64,000 nt of DNA, taken from an uncultured Tropicimonas sp. (GTDB lineage: Bacteria; Pseudomonadota; Alphaproteobacteria; Rhodobacterales; Rhodobacteraceae). Location of the stretch: assembly GCA_947495685.1 (NCBI GenBank), contig CANLZY010000008.1:1-64000 (forward strand). The letters run 5' to 3'. Positions 8,342 to 17,216 of this stretch are shown one piece after another. The notes beneath the pieces were generated by a model. The model searched no databases, was not told the origin of the DNA, and worked only from the letters and a program-made list of their open reading frames with translations. Positions within the stretch are counted from its first letter, which is position 1; each line of letters begins with the position of its first letter. The position numbers and the translations under genes are program-made.

Positions 8342-10237
8342 TCAGCAATTCATCTTCTCCCGCTCTTTTTTGTAGACGTGGAGACTCTTTGCCGCAAAGT
8401 ATGTCGGAGTGTTGGAGAAATTTGAATACCAGAGCCCTGGCACGCCGGCGGCAAAGAAATCATTGTTCGTCCACGTCCCTTCTGGATCTTGGTTCTCAAG
8501 TAGCCAATTCGCTGCGCTGTGCGCGATTGCCGTATCCGCAGAGCCGCAGAAACAAAGGCACAAAAGGCCACAAGCTGTGTGAAATGGGGTCGATGGCGCT
8601 GCCACATAGCCGTTCTCTGGCCCGGAGTCTGGAGCTTCGCCGAAGCCACCGTCTTGATTTACGATGGAACGAAGCCAGCCTATGGTTGTGTCAGAGTTTC
8701 TTGCGTGACCGAGTTCCCTGAACATTTCGAGAGCGTGGCTAGTCCCGTAAAGATAGTGCGTAAACCAACTGCCATACCACTTACCCTGAACTTCTTGGTT
8801 CTCAACCCATGCCGCTCCTGAAGCCAACGCTCTTTGGAACTTCTTGCATAGTTGTTCGTCAAGGTCATCGCAGTCCAAGAGAAGCCTTCTAAGCAGTAAT
8901 ATTGCCCGCGACGTAATGTCGACTGCTGGCAAGTCACGAGCAAACCAGGGACCTCCGTTGGGAATTTTCATCCAATTGCGATCATTTCGATCCCAACTGG
9001 CCCAGCCACCGTTGGAGCATTGCATCGAGACGAGCCATTTTGCTCCTTCAAGGCTCGCGTTTCGGCACACCTCATCCCTATGTGACAGCAGCGCTAGCGA
9101 GGCAAACGCTGTAGTGTCGCAATCTGGATACCACTTTCCAACTCTCTGGAAACACCAAGCGCCGCCAGCAGCTACATCGACGCGCTTGAACCAATCTCCG
9201 CGGTGGAAATTCTGGTTCTCAATGAGATAGTTCCGGGGCCTTTCGACGTTCTGTTTACTCCTGCTTCCATCAATTCTTTGCAGCAAGTCCAGAAATAGGA
9301 TTGTGTCCCAGGTCGTGCTATCCGTGAATTGCTGCGAGAGTCCGTTTCTCTCATTTCGATGCCAAGCCCGTAGGGCTTGAAGACCGGCTTGTATTTGAGG
9401 TTCAAAAAGCTTTGAGTCTAGTTTGTGGAGCGCCACAACCGCTATGGAAGTCATATGAACTGAAGAGAAGAAGGAGCCATCATCTTCTTGATGCTGAAGT
9501 AGAAAGTTTACCGCCCTCTCAAATTGCTTTTGGCTTGGGAAGACAGCTTCGACAGCTCTCACTATTTTGCTGATAATTTCTAGCGGACTCGAACGACGTT
9601 TAGTGTGATCGGTAATCCAATCTTTTATCCAGGATTTGAACGCTTTGGTATTGGGTGTCTCTGGAAGATGTGTCTTTGCCACTTTGTCTGGCACATGCTT
9701 GAGCTCAATTGCTTGAATTATGCTTGTCGCTACTACGGCAAGCCTCAAAAAACTAAAATCAAATATGTTTGGACGAACCCAATTTGGATGCCCAACGATC
9801 CTGACGGACAGGTGTGGTGTCTCGGACCACGCGAGGTGTCCATTCAGTGCTAGGTAGCCAAGCCAAAAGGAGTCGAGTTCAGGAGGCTTCTGATTTACTA
9901 GCCATTGCCTGGCACCCTCTCGGGCAGCAACTCCGTCATCCGACGTACAGGACTCAAGAGATAGAGCGCATACGAGTGTGACATCGACGTTTGGCCCGCT
10001 GCCTGGCCACTTTTCCCACCCACCGCAGTCTAATTGTTCCTGTTTGAGGAAGGCTTCCAACTTCGGAATGCTTTTGTCCGATGAACGTCCGGTGTTTCGA
10101 ACGGTGTTGAGAAAGAAAGCCGTCGCTCTTGCATCGCTCCTGACAGCGCCGTCCCATGTCCCGTCCTCAAGCTGACTTGATATCAAGAATTCAGACGTCT
10201 TCGCCAACGCTTCTTTCACTTCTTGGAGTGTGGACAT
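8342..10237 (-). CDS. Squalene-hopene-cyclase-like class II terpene cyclase
   Basis: The 631-residue protein matches the squalene-hopene cyclase fold in length and landmarks. These are repeated QW-type motifs (QLEDGTW near 22-28, QCSNGGWASW, QDGGFG, QDPEGTW), a GHPNWVRPNIFDFS segment, and the catalytic region GGAWCFQRVGKWYPDCDTTA. The general-acid motif is D372-C-D374-T375 rather than canonical DxDD. The middle Asp, the proton donor in the family, is kept and the third Asp is Thr. Such enzymes protonate a polyene and form fused rings. Its natural substrate is unknown; no squalene synthase is in view, but a prenyl-synthase-like gene lies 2.2 kb away. AT-rich composition and island location indicate transfer. 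Confidence 0.85.
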   Translation of the reverse strand: MSTLQEVKEALAKTSEFLISSQLEDGTWDGAVRSDARATAFFLNTVRNTGRSSDKSIPKLEAFLKQEQLDCGGWEKWPGSGPNVDVTLVCALSLESCTSDDGVAAREGARQWLVNQKPPELDSFWLGYLALNGHLAWSETPHLSVRIVGHPNWVRPNIFDFSFLRLAVVATSIIQAIELKHVPDKVAKTHLPETPNTKAFKSWIKDWITDHTKRRSSPLEIISKIVRAVEAVFPSQKQFERAVNFLLQHQEDDGSFFSSVHMTSIAVVALHKLDSKLFEPQIQAGLQALRAWHRNERNGLSQQFTDSTTWDTILFLDLLQRIDGSRSKQNVERPRNYLIENQNFHRGDWFKRVDVAAGGAWCFQRVGKWYPDCDTTAFASLALLSHRDEVCRNASLEGAKWLVSMQCSNGGWASWDRNDRNWMKIPNGGPWFARDLPAVDITSRAILLLRRLLLDCDDLDEQLCKKFQRALASGAAWVENQEVQGKWYGSWFTHYLYGTSHALEMFRELGHARNSDTTIGWLRSIVNQDGGFGEAPDSGPENGYVAAPSTPFHTACGLLCLCFCGSADTAIAHSAANWLLENQDPEGTWTNNDFFAAGVPGLWYSNFSNTPTYFAAKSLHVYKKEREKMNC

Positions 10238-10862
10238 GATTATTTAAAAACTCGATGGGACCGCTCTTTCAAGTTTGCAGTAGATCCAGCAAAACATCCA
10301 GACGGAGCAACACACTCAGCTATTTCGGTTGCCTTCGTCTGCTGGGACATCCATGAAAAACTCATAGTTGCAAAAATAGGGCTTTGTGTTGCTCATCGTT
10401 TTTCCTGGTTGGAAGATCTGGTTCAAGTCGAGACTTGGCTCCAACGATAGACCGCCCATGGAGAATGGGATCGAAACTGACGTCAGATCAACGGGTTAGG
10501 TGGTCGGTCTGTGCAATCTGTGTGCATTGGACGCATGCCAAGCCTCGTGTCCAAGCGAAGCCGACGTGACGACTGAGAACGATGTGATTGGCAGAGGCGT
10601 TCACCTTTCTCACGCTGCAAGCTGCGGAACTCCGCTCTCGACCAACAGCAAAAATCGTAAGTTGCGAGCCCGCGCAACCAACTGTGTTTGCGAACCAGCC
10701 GATGGCCCGATCTATGATGTGGGCGCTCGATCTGCTGGAGTTTCGTGAGGAGTAGATCGCACCAGGCGAATGCTGCGAGTGGCGATCGTGGACGATCGAG
10801 CTCTAGGTATCTTGAGGTTGAATTATATGTATAACAGTGCATTGCGCATCTATCTTAATGCT
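10238..10862. other. Gene-free region between cyclase and integrase
   Basis: About 620 bases in which I find no convincing gene: the open frames on either strand are short, lack ribosome-binding sites and have no recognisable protein. It should contain the cyclase promoter (left, reading minus) and the 3' end of integrase transcription. No strong terminator hairpin or clear promoter was identified. Confidence 0.5.
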
Positions 10863-12041
10863 CTAATTCCCATGCTTTCGAGCTGACTTGGTCCGGATTT
10901 GGACGGCAGCAGGACGTCGTGACGGCTTTCTCGTGCGTTGGTTTGGGTCGGGTGTGGTGACTTCCGGTGTCCAGCCCCAGCCTTCGTACTTGTCACCCGC
11001 CTGACGCAGGTGCGTGTATCGCTTGAGTGATACCCAAGATCGGTGCCCAGAAACCGCAGCGGCATGCGGGACGTTGTAGCCGATCTCGAACAGGCGTGAG
11101 ACGCCTTCATGGCGAAGATCGTGGAAACGTAGATCCGCAATGCCGAGAAATTGGTTGGCGCGTGTGAAGGACGCGCTGATCGCGTCGGTCGAGTAGGGGA
11201 AGATCTGGTCTGTATGTCGGGGCATCGCCTCGATGATCGCAAGGGCTGGATCAGGAAGATCGCACCACACGTCGTTGCCGATCTTTTCGCCCGGGTTCTT
11301 CATATCCCGGACCAGCACACGTCTGCCGTCCTCGTCGAGGTCGGCCCATTTGATGCGTGTGATTTCCTCTTGTCGGCGGGTCGAGAAGATCGCGAAAGCC
11401 ATGACGCGATGCATGGGGACGGAGGAGGGGCGTCGGATCGACCGGTCGAGGAAATGCGTCATTAGGCGATCAAGCTCGTCCAACGTCGGCCGCCGGTCCC
11501 GATGTCGGCTCTTCTGGGTCAGGCCGAGCTTCTTCGCGACAATCAGGGCGTCGCGCATTGCTTTCTCGTCCAGGGGATAGTTCCAGGCGGGTCCAGCAAC
11601 GGTGAAGACCGCGCTCATGTGCGACATGTAGTTTGACACCGTCTGAGGCGTCACACCCGATTTCAGCTTTTCCTGTGCGAAGGCGACGATGTCCGCGCTG
11701 TCGATCTCAGCGCACGGCTTACCCGCGATGTCGAAATTCTTGATGCTTTTGAGTACTTGGGACTTAGTCCGACCGATTGCCTTTGCGCTATCATCGACAT
11801 ATTTATCTATGGCATCGGCGAGGGTTGCATCACGGCGTTTGTGGTCGCCAGCGCGGAAGCCCCCCAACGCACCGGGTTTCGCCAAGTCCTTCTCGCGTTT
11901 CTCGAGCCAGGCGGCGGCGATCGAACGGCGCTCGAAGGTACGGTTCTCGCGGAAAACCGTCTTTCCTGCTCGCCGGATCGCGATTTGGGCGAGCCAGGAA
12001 GTGGAGCCGTCTTTCCGCTTTCGCTTGATGATGGTACCCAT
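10863..12041 (-). CDS. int: Tyrosine recombinase/integrase of the dusA-associated island
   Basis: A 392-residue phage-type integrase that should catalyse excision and integration at dusA. Visible parts are an N-terminal arm-binding domain (MGTIIKRKRKDGSTSW), a SAM-like core-binding domain (about residues 90-170) and the catalytic domain. The catalytic domain has Arg in FSTRRQEEI, HDLRHEG, SGHRSW and the nucleophile Tyr in SLKRYTHL. I chose the ATG at 12041 over one 17 codons upstream, because it gives the usual N-terminus and leaves the TTACAACAT repeats outside the gene. It sits just upstream of dusA in opposite orientation, the arrangement described for dusA-targeting integrases. Confidence 0.92.
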   Translation of the reverse strand: MGTIIKRKRKDGSTSWLAQIAIRRAGKTVFRENRTFERRSIAAAWLEKREKDLAKPGALGGFRAGDHKRRDATLADAIDKYVDDSAKAIGRTKSQVLKSIKNFDIAGKPCAEIDSADIVAFAQEKLKSGVTPQTVSNYMSHMSAVFTVAGPAWNYPLDEKAMRDALIVAKKLGLTQKSRHRDRRPTLDELDRLMTHFLDRSIRRPSSVPMHRVMAFAIFSTRRQEEITRIKWADLDEDGRRVLVRDMKNPGEKIGNDVWCDLPDPALAIIEAMPRHTDQIFPYSTDAISASFTRANQFLGIADLRFHDLRHEGVSRLFEIGYNVPHAAAVSGHRSWVSLKRYTHLRQAGDKYEGWGWTPEVTTPDPNQRTRKPSRRPAAVQIRTKSARKHGN

Positions 12042-12045
12042 GGGG

Positions 12046-12114
12046 TTACAACATGAGGCCTGAGTTACAACATTTGTTGTAAACCATGCCAAAAATGGGC
12101 GAGAATTACAACAT
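12046..12114. repeat. TTACAACAT repeats and palindrome upstream of integrase
   Basis: The nonamer ttacaacat occurs at 12046-12054, 12065-12073 and 12106-12114. The middle copy is half of an 18-base perfect inverted repeat (ttacaacatttgttgtaa, 12065-12082). The cluster lies between the integrase and dusA starts and is AT-rich. It is likely a regulator operator or recombinase arm-binding site; which of the two cannot be told from sequence. Confidence 0.6.
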
Positions 12115-12149
12115 ATGAGACAAGAACGGGACGGATGACTGAGCGGTAA

Positions 12150-13175
12150 ATGGCTGATAAAGATAAAAAATATAATGTTCTCAATGCGTCCCGTTTATCC
12201 GTCGCGCCGATGATCGACTGGACGGATCGTCACTGCCGGGTGTTTCATCGCACGATGTCTGCACAGACCCTGCTCTACACCGAGATGATCACCGCACCGG
12301 CGCTGGTGCGCGGAGGAGCGCGGCATCTTCTGGCATTCTCCGAGGTCGAGCATCCGATTGCCGTTCAGTTGGGCGGTTCGGACCCTGTCGAACTCGCCCG
12401 CGCGACCGCGATGGCTGAGGAGGACGGGTACGACGAGGTCAACCTGAATGTCGGTTGTCCATCGGACCGCGTGCAGTCCGGGTTCTTTGGAGCGGTGTTG
12501 ATGGAGCACCCTGCTCTGGTCGGAGAGTGCGTCTCTGAGATGGTTGCCGCGTGTGCCCTTCCGGTGACAGTGAAGTGCCGGATCGGTGTAGATGATCAGG
12601 CCCCCGAAGAGGTGCTGCCGGCGTTCTTGCAGACCCTGTGCGATGCCGGTGCACGCCGCGTGACCATCCACGCGCGCAAGGCTTGGTTGCAGGGGCTGTC
12701 TCCCAAGGAGAACCGGGACATCCCGCCGCTGGATTACCCGCTTGTGCATGCGATGAAGGCCGCCTTTCCGGGGATACACATCTCGATCAATGGCGGGTTC
12801 GACACGCTGGACGCAGCCGAGGCACATCTCGCCGCCGGGATGGACGGGGTGATGATCGGACGCGCGGCCTACCACACGCCGGCTGACATCCTGTTGCCGG
12901 CGGACCGTCGGATCTTTGGCGCGGATACGATGGATAAGTCCCGCTGGCAGGTGCTCGACGAGATGCGGTCGTATATCTCGGGCCAACTGGCCCAGGGGCA
13001 GCGGTTGAACTCGATCACCCGGCACATGATGGGTCTGTTCGCGGGGCAACCCGGCGCGCGGCTCTGGCGGCGTATTCTCAGCGAGGGGGCACATCGGGCG
13101 GGTGCCGGGCTGGAGGTGGTCGACGCCGCTGCCGAGGCCGTGCAGGCGGCGCAGGCTTCAATGCTCGACCCCTAG
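12150..13175 (+). CDS. dusA: tRNA-dihydrouridine synthase A
   Basis: DusA reduces uridine to dihydrouridine in the D-loop of tRNA using FMN. The 341-residue TIM-barrel protein shows APMIDWTDRHCR, the catalytic Cys in NVGCPSDRVQSG and the SINGGFDT and GVMIGRAAYH phosphate-binding parts. The first 15 or so codons (MADKDKKYNVLN) are strikingly AT-rich, whereas everything after about position 12200 has host composition. The start and promoter were therefore probably supplied by the integrated island, keeping the gene intact. Confidence 0.95.
   Translation: MADKDKKYNVLNASRLSVAPMIDWTDRHCRVFHRTMSAQTLLYTEMITAPALVRGGARHLLAFSEVEHPIAVQLGGSDPVELARATAMAEEDGYDEVNLNVGCPSDRVQSGFFGAVLMEHPALVGECVSEMVAACALPVTVKCRIGVDDQAPEEVLPAFLQTLCDAGARRVTIHARKAWLQGLSPKENRDIPPLDYPLVHAMKAAFPGIHISINGGFDTLDAAEAHLAAGMDGVMIGRAAYHTPADILLPADRRIFGADTMDKSRWQVLDEMRSYISGQLAQGQRLNSITRHMMGLFAGQPGARLWRRILSEGAHRAGAGLEVVDAAAEAVQAAQASMLDP
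12200..12230 (+). other. Probable island attachment site inside the 5' end of dusA
   Basis: Published dusA-associated islands recombine within the 5' end of dusA. Here the AT-rich island-like sequence switches to GC-rich host codon use around 12195-12210, just before the codons for MIDWTD. The exact core cannot be fixed without the other end or an uninterrupted relative. Confidence 0.45.
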
Positions 13176-13516
13176 CCGTCCCTGCGCGCGAGCACGCCTG
13201 CGTCAGCAGGCGCCATGCCCAACGGGATGAGGGGCTGGCAGGCCCCAAAGACGGGCGGGAGCGCTCCCGTTTTCGGAGGTGATCGCTCTGGAGTGGCAGC
13301 CGTCACAGCGTCATCCGTGGCCGGCTGCCAGACCTGGCCCTCGCGACAGGTCCAGGGCCTTGCACGACCGCGCGGATCTCTTGGCCGGGTATTGACCGTT
13401 GGTCGTTTGCCCGGGCGTCGTGGCCCATCGTTGCGCAGCGCCATCCAGGCATCAGTATCCGCCAGGAATTTCTGTCACTGAATCGACACGTCGGTCGCTG
13501 CCACGCCGGTCCTCTT
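13176..13516. other. Gene-free region after dusA
   Basis: No supported gene on either strand; the open frames here have no family resemblance. It contains a terminator-like hairpin just after dusA (listed separately) and a small hairpin formed by ggggc and gcccc near 13231-13246. The convergent DUF1289 gene ends at 13517. Confidence 0.55.
13256..13273 (+). terminator. Candidate terminator after dusA
   Basis: cgggagcgctcccg (13256-13269) is fully self-complementary and followed by TTTT, about 80 bases after the dusA stop. It fits a short Rho-independent terminator. Confidence 0.5.
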
Positions 13517-13750
13517 TCAACCGCCCACGCGTGCCGCCCGTCCGCCGCGACGCCGTTGCAATCTCGGGGCGCGGGTGGGCAACTCGGCCATGATCTCCCG
13601 CCGTTGCTTCGGCGACATACGTCCCCAGGCGGCAATTTCGTCCATGCTGCGCAGGCAGCCCGTGCAGATCCGTTCCGCGGGATGGATCACGCAGATCTTC
13701 GTGCAAGGCGATTCCACCTCGTCCCGCGTCCAGATATCGTCGTCTTTCAC
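13517..13750 (-). CDS. DUF1289 family protein
   Basis: A 77-residue protein with the DUF1289 cysteine pattern: SPCTKICV, then [12 protein letters not shown], then the W-x-x-M-S-x-x-Q-R motif ([13 protein letters not shown]). The four Cys suggest a small metal-binding domain; its function is not established. I chose the GTG at 13750, preceded by GAGG, because the N-terminal extension in the longer frame has no family resemblance. It overlaps the ruvX 3' end by four bases, so the two are cotranscribed. Confidence 0.8.
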   Translation of the reverse strand: MKDDDIWTRDEVESPCTKICVIHPAERICTGCLRSMDEIAAWGRMSPKQRREIMAELPTRAPRLQRRRGGRAARVGG

Positions 13751-14223
13751 GGTGCGCGCCTCAAATGTCCAAGCCTGTCCAAGGCTCCCTGCAGGATAAA
13801 CCCGGCCGCGACATGATCTATGACCTCTGCGCGACGTTTTCGAGACGTATCCGCCTCCAACAAGGCTCTTTCGGCGGCAACGGTCGACAGGCGCTCGTCC
13901 CAATAGGTGATCGGCAGGTCGGTCAGCCGTTCGAGGTTGCGGGCAAAGGCGCGAGTCGACTGGCAGCGCGGGCCTTCGGAGCCGTCCATGTTGCGCGGCA
14001 ACCCCAGGACGATCCCGGCGGCTTCGCGCTCCGTCAGGATCTCCAGCAGCCGCGCGGCATCGACGCCGAACTTCTTGCGACGGATCGTTTCGGTTGGTGT
14101 CGCGGTCGACAACAGCCTGTCGGATATCGCGACGCCGATCGTCACGGTGCCCAGATCCAGCCCGGCAATGGCGCGGGTGGGCGGCAGCAGGGCCGCAAAT
14201 TCCGCGATCTCCTCACAGATCAT
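13747..14223 (-). CDS. ruvX: RuvX/YqgF RNase H-fold nuclease
   Basis: YqgF/RuvX is an RNase H-like nuclease implicated in 16S rRNA maturation and Holliday-junction processing. The 158-residue protein has the catalytic Asp in [12 protein letters not shown], the [13 protein letters not shown] loop, YWDERLST and the final Asp in [12 protein letters not shown]. It lies four bases after ccmI on the same strand and overlaps the DUF1289 gene, so ccmI-ruvX-DUF1289 looks like one operon. Confidence 0.92.
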   Translation of the reverse strand: MICEEIAEFAALLPPTRAIAGLDLGTVTIGVAISDRLLSTATPTETIRRKKFGVDAARLLEILTEREAAGIVLGLPRNMDGSEGPRCQSTRAFARNLERLTDLPITYWDERLSTVAAERALLEADTSRKRRAEVIDHVAAGFILQGALDRLGHLRRAP

Positions 14224-14227
14224 CGGG

Positions 14228-15739
14228 TCATTCCGCCACGCCGGCGGCCACGGCCCCCTCGCGAACGATTTCCAGGGCGGCTTGGTCCTTGAACCGTTCC
14301 TGTGCTTCGGCCCAGATCGCGGCCGCCTGATCGCTGTTGCCCAGCACGCCGTGCGCGCTGATCAACCGGGCCCAGTCCTGCGGCGGACCACCTTCGGTGG
14401 CCAGCCGTTCGCCCAGCTGGTCGACCATCGCCCGGATCATCGCCTCGCGATCCTGGGGTTCCATCTCTGCGGCGTTCTGGATGTCTTCTTCGGTCGGCCC
14501 GCGACCGTCCGAGCCGACGCTTTCGACGCCGGCCGACACGGCGGCCTCGCGGATCGGCGCAAGAGTTTGGGGGTCGGCGAAGGTCCGCTGCGCCTCGGCC
14601 CAGATCGCAGCCGCGCGGTCGGTGTTGCCCAACACCCCGTGCGCCCGGATCAGCTTGGCCCAATCCGACGGCGGACCGCCTTCTTCAGCCATACGCGCGC
14701 CCAACTGGTCCACCATGCCTTGGACCATTTGCTTGCGGTCCTCGGGGCTCATGTCGGCGGCGGCGGCCATGTCTTCCGCGCTCGGGCCTCTGGGGTCTGT
14801 CAGCGGGTCGGGCGGCAAGGTGTAGTGGATTCCGGCGAGCGCCGCGACGCTTTCCAGTCGGGCCCGGATCACCGGGATCCAGGGCGCATCCGGCGGGCCT
14901 TCGCGCACCAGCGGCTCCCAGAACTGGAAGGTCTGGTCCGGTCGCTGGGTCTGCAGGTGCATCAGGCCGGCATAGTACCGGGCGATCGGATTGCCCGGAT
15001 CGCGGCTGAGCGCGCCGTTGAGCGCCGCGTCGGCCTCGGCCGAGACGCTCCCGCCGGCGGCCTGGATCAGCATGGCCGCATAGGTCGTGTAGTCCTGGCT
15101 GGTCGCCTCGTCGCCCTTCAGCTCGATGACCTTACGCTGTGCGGCATGGGCGGCGGGGATATTGCCCAGACCCGCCTCGTTGCGCGCCAACAGCACCCAG
15201 CCCTGCAACTCGTCCGGCTTTTCCGTCACCGCCGCGCGGAGCTGTTCGATCAGTTCCAGGAATTCCGGACTTGCATCGGCGGCGGGGGACACTGGCATGC
15301 GCGCTTCGAACTCGGCCTGGGTCAGGCGTTCGGCGCGGATCTTCTCGGCCTCGGCCATGCGTTTTTTCAACGGTTGGTCCTCGTACCCCGGCGCGCCGAT
15401 CTGGTCATAGATCAGATAGGCCCCACCGATCAGAGCCGTCCCGACAATTGCCGCGGCGGCAAAACTCAGCTCGCGCGGCGCAGTGCTCGCTTCGACGCCG
15501 CCGTCTCGGTCGGCGTCCAGAATGCGGCGCTTGATCTCGGTGCGCAGCCGGTCGGCCTCGTCGGCGCCGACAACGCCGCGCGCCACGTCCTTTTCAACCG
15601 CCTGCAACTGGTCGCGATAGACCTGGATGTCGACCGGTTCCAGCGTCGTGTCCGCGGCCTTGCCGGGCCGCAGCAGGGTCCAGCCGATCAGCAAAGCTGT
15701 GAGCAGGGTCAGTGCCCCCGAGATGATCCAGAATGTCAT
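14228..15739 (-). CDS. ccmI: c-type cytochrome biogenesis protein CcmI
   Basis: CcmI (CycH) presents apocytochrome c to the heme ligation complex in the periplasm. The 503-residue product starts with a membrane segment ([20 protein letters not shown]), then the conserved [19 protein letters not shown] region, a second membrane segment near residues 95-112 ([18 protein letters not shown]) and a large periplasmic TPR-like part. Two similar copies of a block with AxGVLGN and AAAIWAEAQ occur near the C-terminus, an internal duplication. Other ccm genes are not in the window. Confidence 0.9.
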   Translation of the reverse strand: MTFWIISGALTLLTALLIGWTLLRPGKAADTTLEPVDIQVYRDQLQAVEKDVARGVVGADEADRLRTEIKRRILDADRDGGVEASTAPRELSFAAAAIVGTALIGGAYLIYDQIGAPGYEDQPLKKRMAEAEKIRAERLTQAEFEARMPVSPAADASPEFLELIEQLRAAVTEKPDELQGWVLLARNEAGLGNIPAAHAAQRKVIELKGDEATSQDYTTYAAMLIQAAGGSVSAEADAALNGALSRDPGNPIARYYAGLMHLQTQRPDQTFQFWEPLVREGPPDAPWIPVIRARLESVAALAGIHYTLPPDPLTDPRGPSAEDMAAAADMSPEDRKQMVQGMVDQLGARMAEEGGPPSDWAKLIRAHGVLGNTDRAAAIWAEAQRTFADPQTLAPIREAAVSAGVESVGSDGRGPTEEDIQNAAEMEPQDREAMIRAMVDQLGERLATEGGPPQDWARLISAHGVLGNSDQAAAIWAEAQERFKDQAALEIVREGAVAAGVAE

Positions 15740-15968
15740 GCGCCCTCCAGGCCGGTGTCGTCGGTCCGAACCTCATCTACCCGGAACCGGCGGCAGGGCA
15801 AAGCCCCTCACGACATGCGGCGCACCGATTGCGGCATCACAAGGTCGTTTACTGCCTGCAAGATGCCGCAGGGGGGCACATGTTCTTCCTGAATCAATTC
15901 CAAAAGGGATACCGTGCCGCTGGGCATCCCGACGGGATTGCCATGCCCGATGATGAACGAGGATTGCC

Positions 15969-17216
15969 ATGCGCCGATACTCTGCCTTTGCCATTGCCCG
16001 TGAAGCCCTGCGCCACCACACGGGGTGGGAACGCGCCTGGCGCTCGCCCGAGCCCAAGAAACACTACAAGATCATCGTGATCGGTGCCGGGGGGCACGGG
16101 TTGGCGACGGCCTATTACCTCGGCAAGAACTACGGGATTCGCGATATCGCGGTGCTGGACAAGGGGTGGCTCGGCGGCGGCAACACCGGGCGCAACACCA
16201 CCATCATCCGTTCGAACTACCTGCAGGACCCATCGGCGGCAATCTACGAGAAATCCCGCAGCCTGTACGAGACCTTCAGCCAGGACCTGAACTATAACGC
16301 AATGTTCAGCCCGCGCGGCGTGCTGATGCTGGCGCAGACCCATCACGAGGTGCGCGGCTACCAGCGCACGGCCCACGCCAACGCCCTGCAGGGCGTGGAA
16401 ACCGAATGGGTCGGCCCGGAGCGGGTCAAGCAGATCGTGCCGATCATCAACATCGATGGCCCGCGCTATCCGGTGCTGGGCGGGCTCTGGCAGGCGCGTG
16501 GCGGCTCGGCACGCCACGACGCCATTGCCTGGGGCTATGCGCGGGCCTGTTCGGGCATGGGCATGGACATCATCCAGCAATGCGCGGTCACCGGGGTGCG
16601 CTCCGACGGCGGCACGGTCACCGGCGTGACGACGACCAAGGGCGACATCAATTGCGACAAGCTTGCCATCGTCGTGGCAGGCCATTCGGGGCACCTGGCC
16701 GAAATGGCGGGATTCCGGCTGCCGTTGGAATCGGTGGCGCTTCAGGCGCTGGTCAGCGAGCCGATCAAGCCCTGCATGGATTGCGTGGTCATGGCCAACA
16801 CCGTGCACGGCTACATGAGCCAGTCCGACAAGGGCGAGATGGTCATCGGCGGGGGCACTGACGGCTACAACAACTACACCCAACGCGGCTCGTTTCACCA
16901 CGTCGAGGAAACCGTGCGCGCCCTGATCGAGACTTTCCCGATGATCAGCCGGCTCAAGATGCTGCGCCAGTGGGGCGGCATCGTAGACGTAACGGGCGAC
17001 CGCTCACCGGTGATCTCGAAAACCCCGCTGGGCAATTGCTTCATCAATGCCGGTTGGGGCACAGGGGGGTTCAAATCCATTCCCGGCTCCGGTTGGGCGA
17101 TGGCCGAGCTGGTCGCAAAGGGCGAGCCCGGCCCGCTGGCCGCCGACTTTGGCCTCGACCGTTTCCGCGAGGGTCGCTTCATCGACGAGAGTGTTGCGGC
17201 AGGGGTGGCGCATTGA
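15969..17216 (+). CDS. soxB: Sarcosine oxidase beta subunit
   Basis: SoxB is the flavin-bearing catalytic subunit of heterotetrameric sarcosine oxidase, demethylating sarcosine to glycine. The 415-residue protein has the FAD-binding motif IIVIGAGGHGLATAYYLG at about residues 37-54, the GGGNTGRNTTIIRSNY region typical of the family, and C-terminal GTGGFKSIPGSGW near the flavin. The N-terminal HTGWERAWR segment is also characteristic. It begins the operon; the stop overlaps the start of an inserted unknown gene (ATGA). Confidence 0.95.
   Translation: MRRYSAFAIAREALRHHTGWERAWRSPEPKKHYKIIVIGAGGHGLATAYYLGKNYGIRDIAVLDKGWLGGGNTGRNTTIIRSNYLQDPSAAIYEKSRSLYETFSQDLNYNAMFSPRGVLMLAQTHHEVRGYQRTAHANALQGVETEWVGPERVKQIVPIINIDGPRYPVLGGLWQARGGSARHDAIAWGYARACSGMGMDIIQQCAVTGVRSDGGTVTGVTTTKGDINCDKLAIVVAGHSGHLAEMAGFRLPLESVALQALVSEPIKPCMDCVVMANTVHGYMSQSDKGEMVIGGGTDGYNNYTQRGSFHHVEETVRALIETFPMISRLKMLRQWGGIVDVTGDRSPVISKTPLGNCFINAGWGTGGFKSIPGSGWAMAELVAKGEPGPLAADFGLDRFREGRFIDESVAAGVAH

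Noticed and set aside
10483-10842. 119-codon minus-strand frame between cyclase and integrase
   Set aside because: No ribosome-binding site, no recognisable domain, and a composition typical of random AT/GC-mixed DNA.
13172-13444. 90-codon minus-strand frame after dusA
   Set aside because: Overlaps the dusA terminator hairpin and shows no family resemblance.
13907-15892. 661-codon plus-strand frame over ruvX and ccmI
   Set aside because: Both minus-strand genes have clear family motifs; the plus-strand translation does not.
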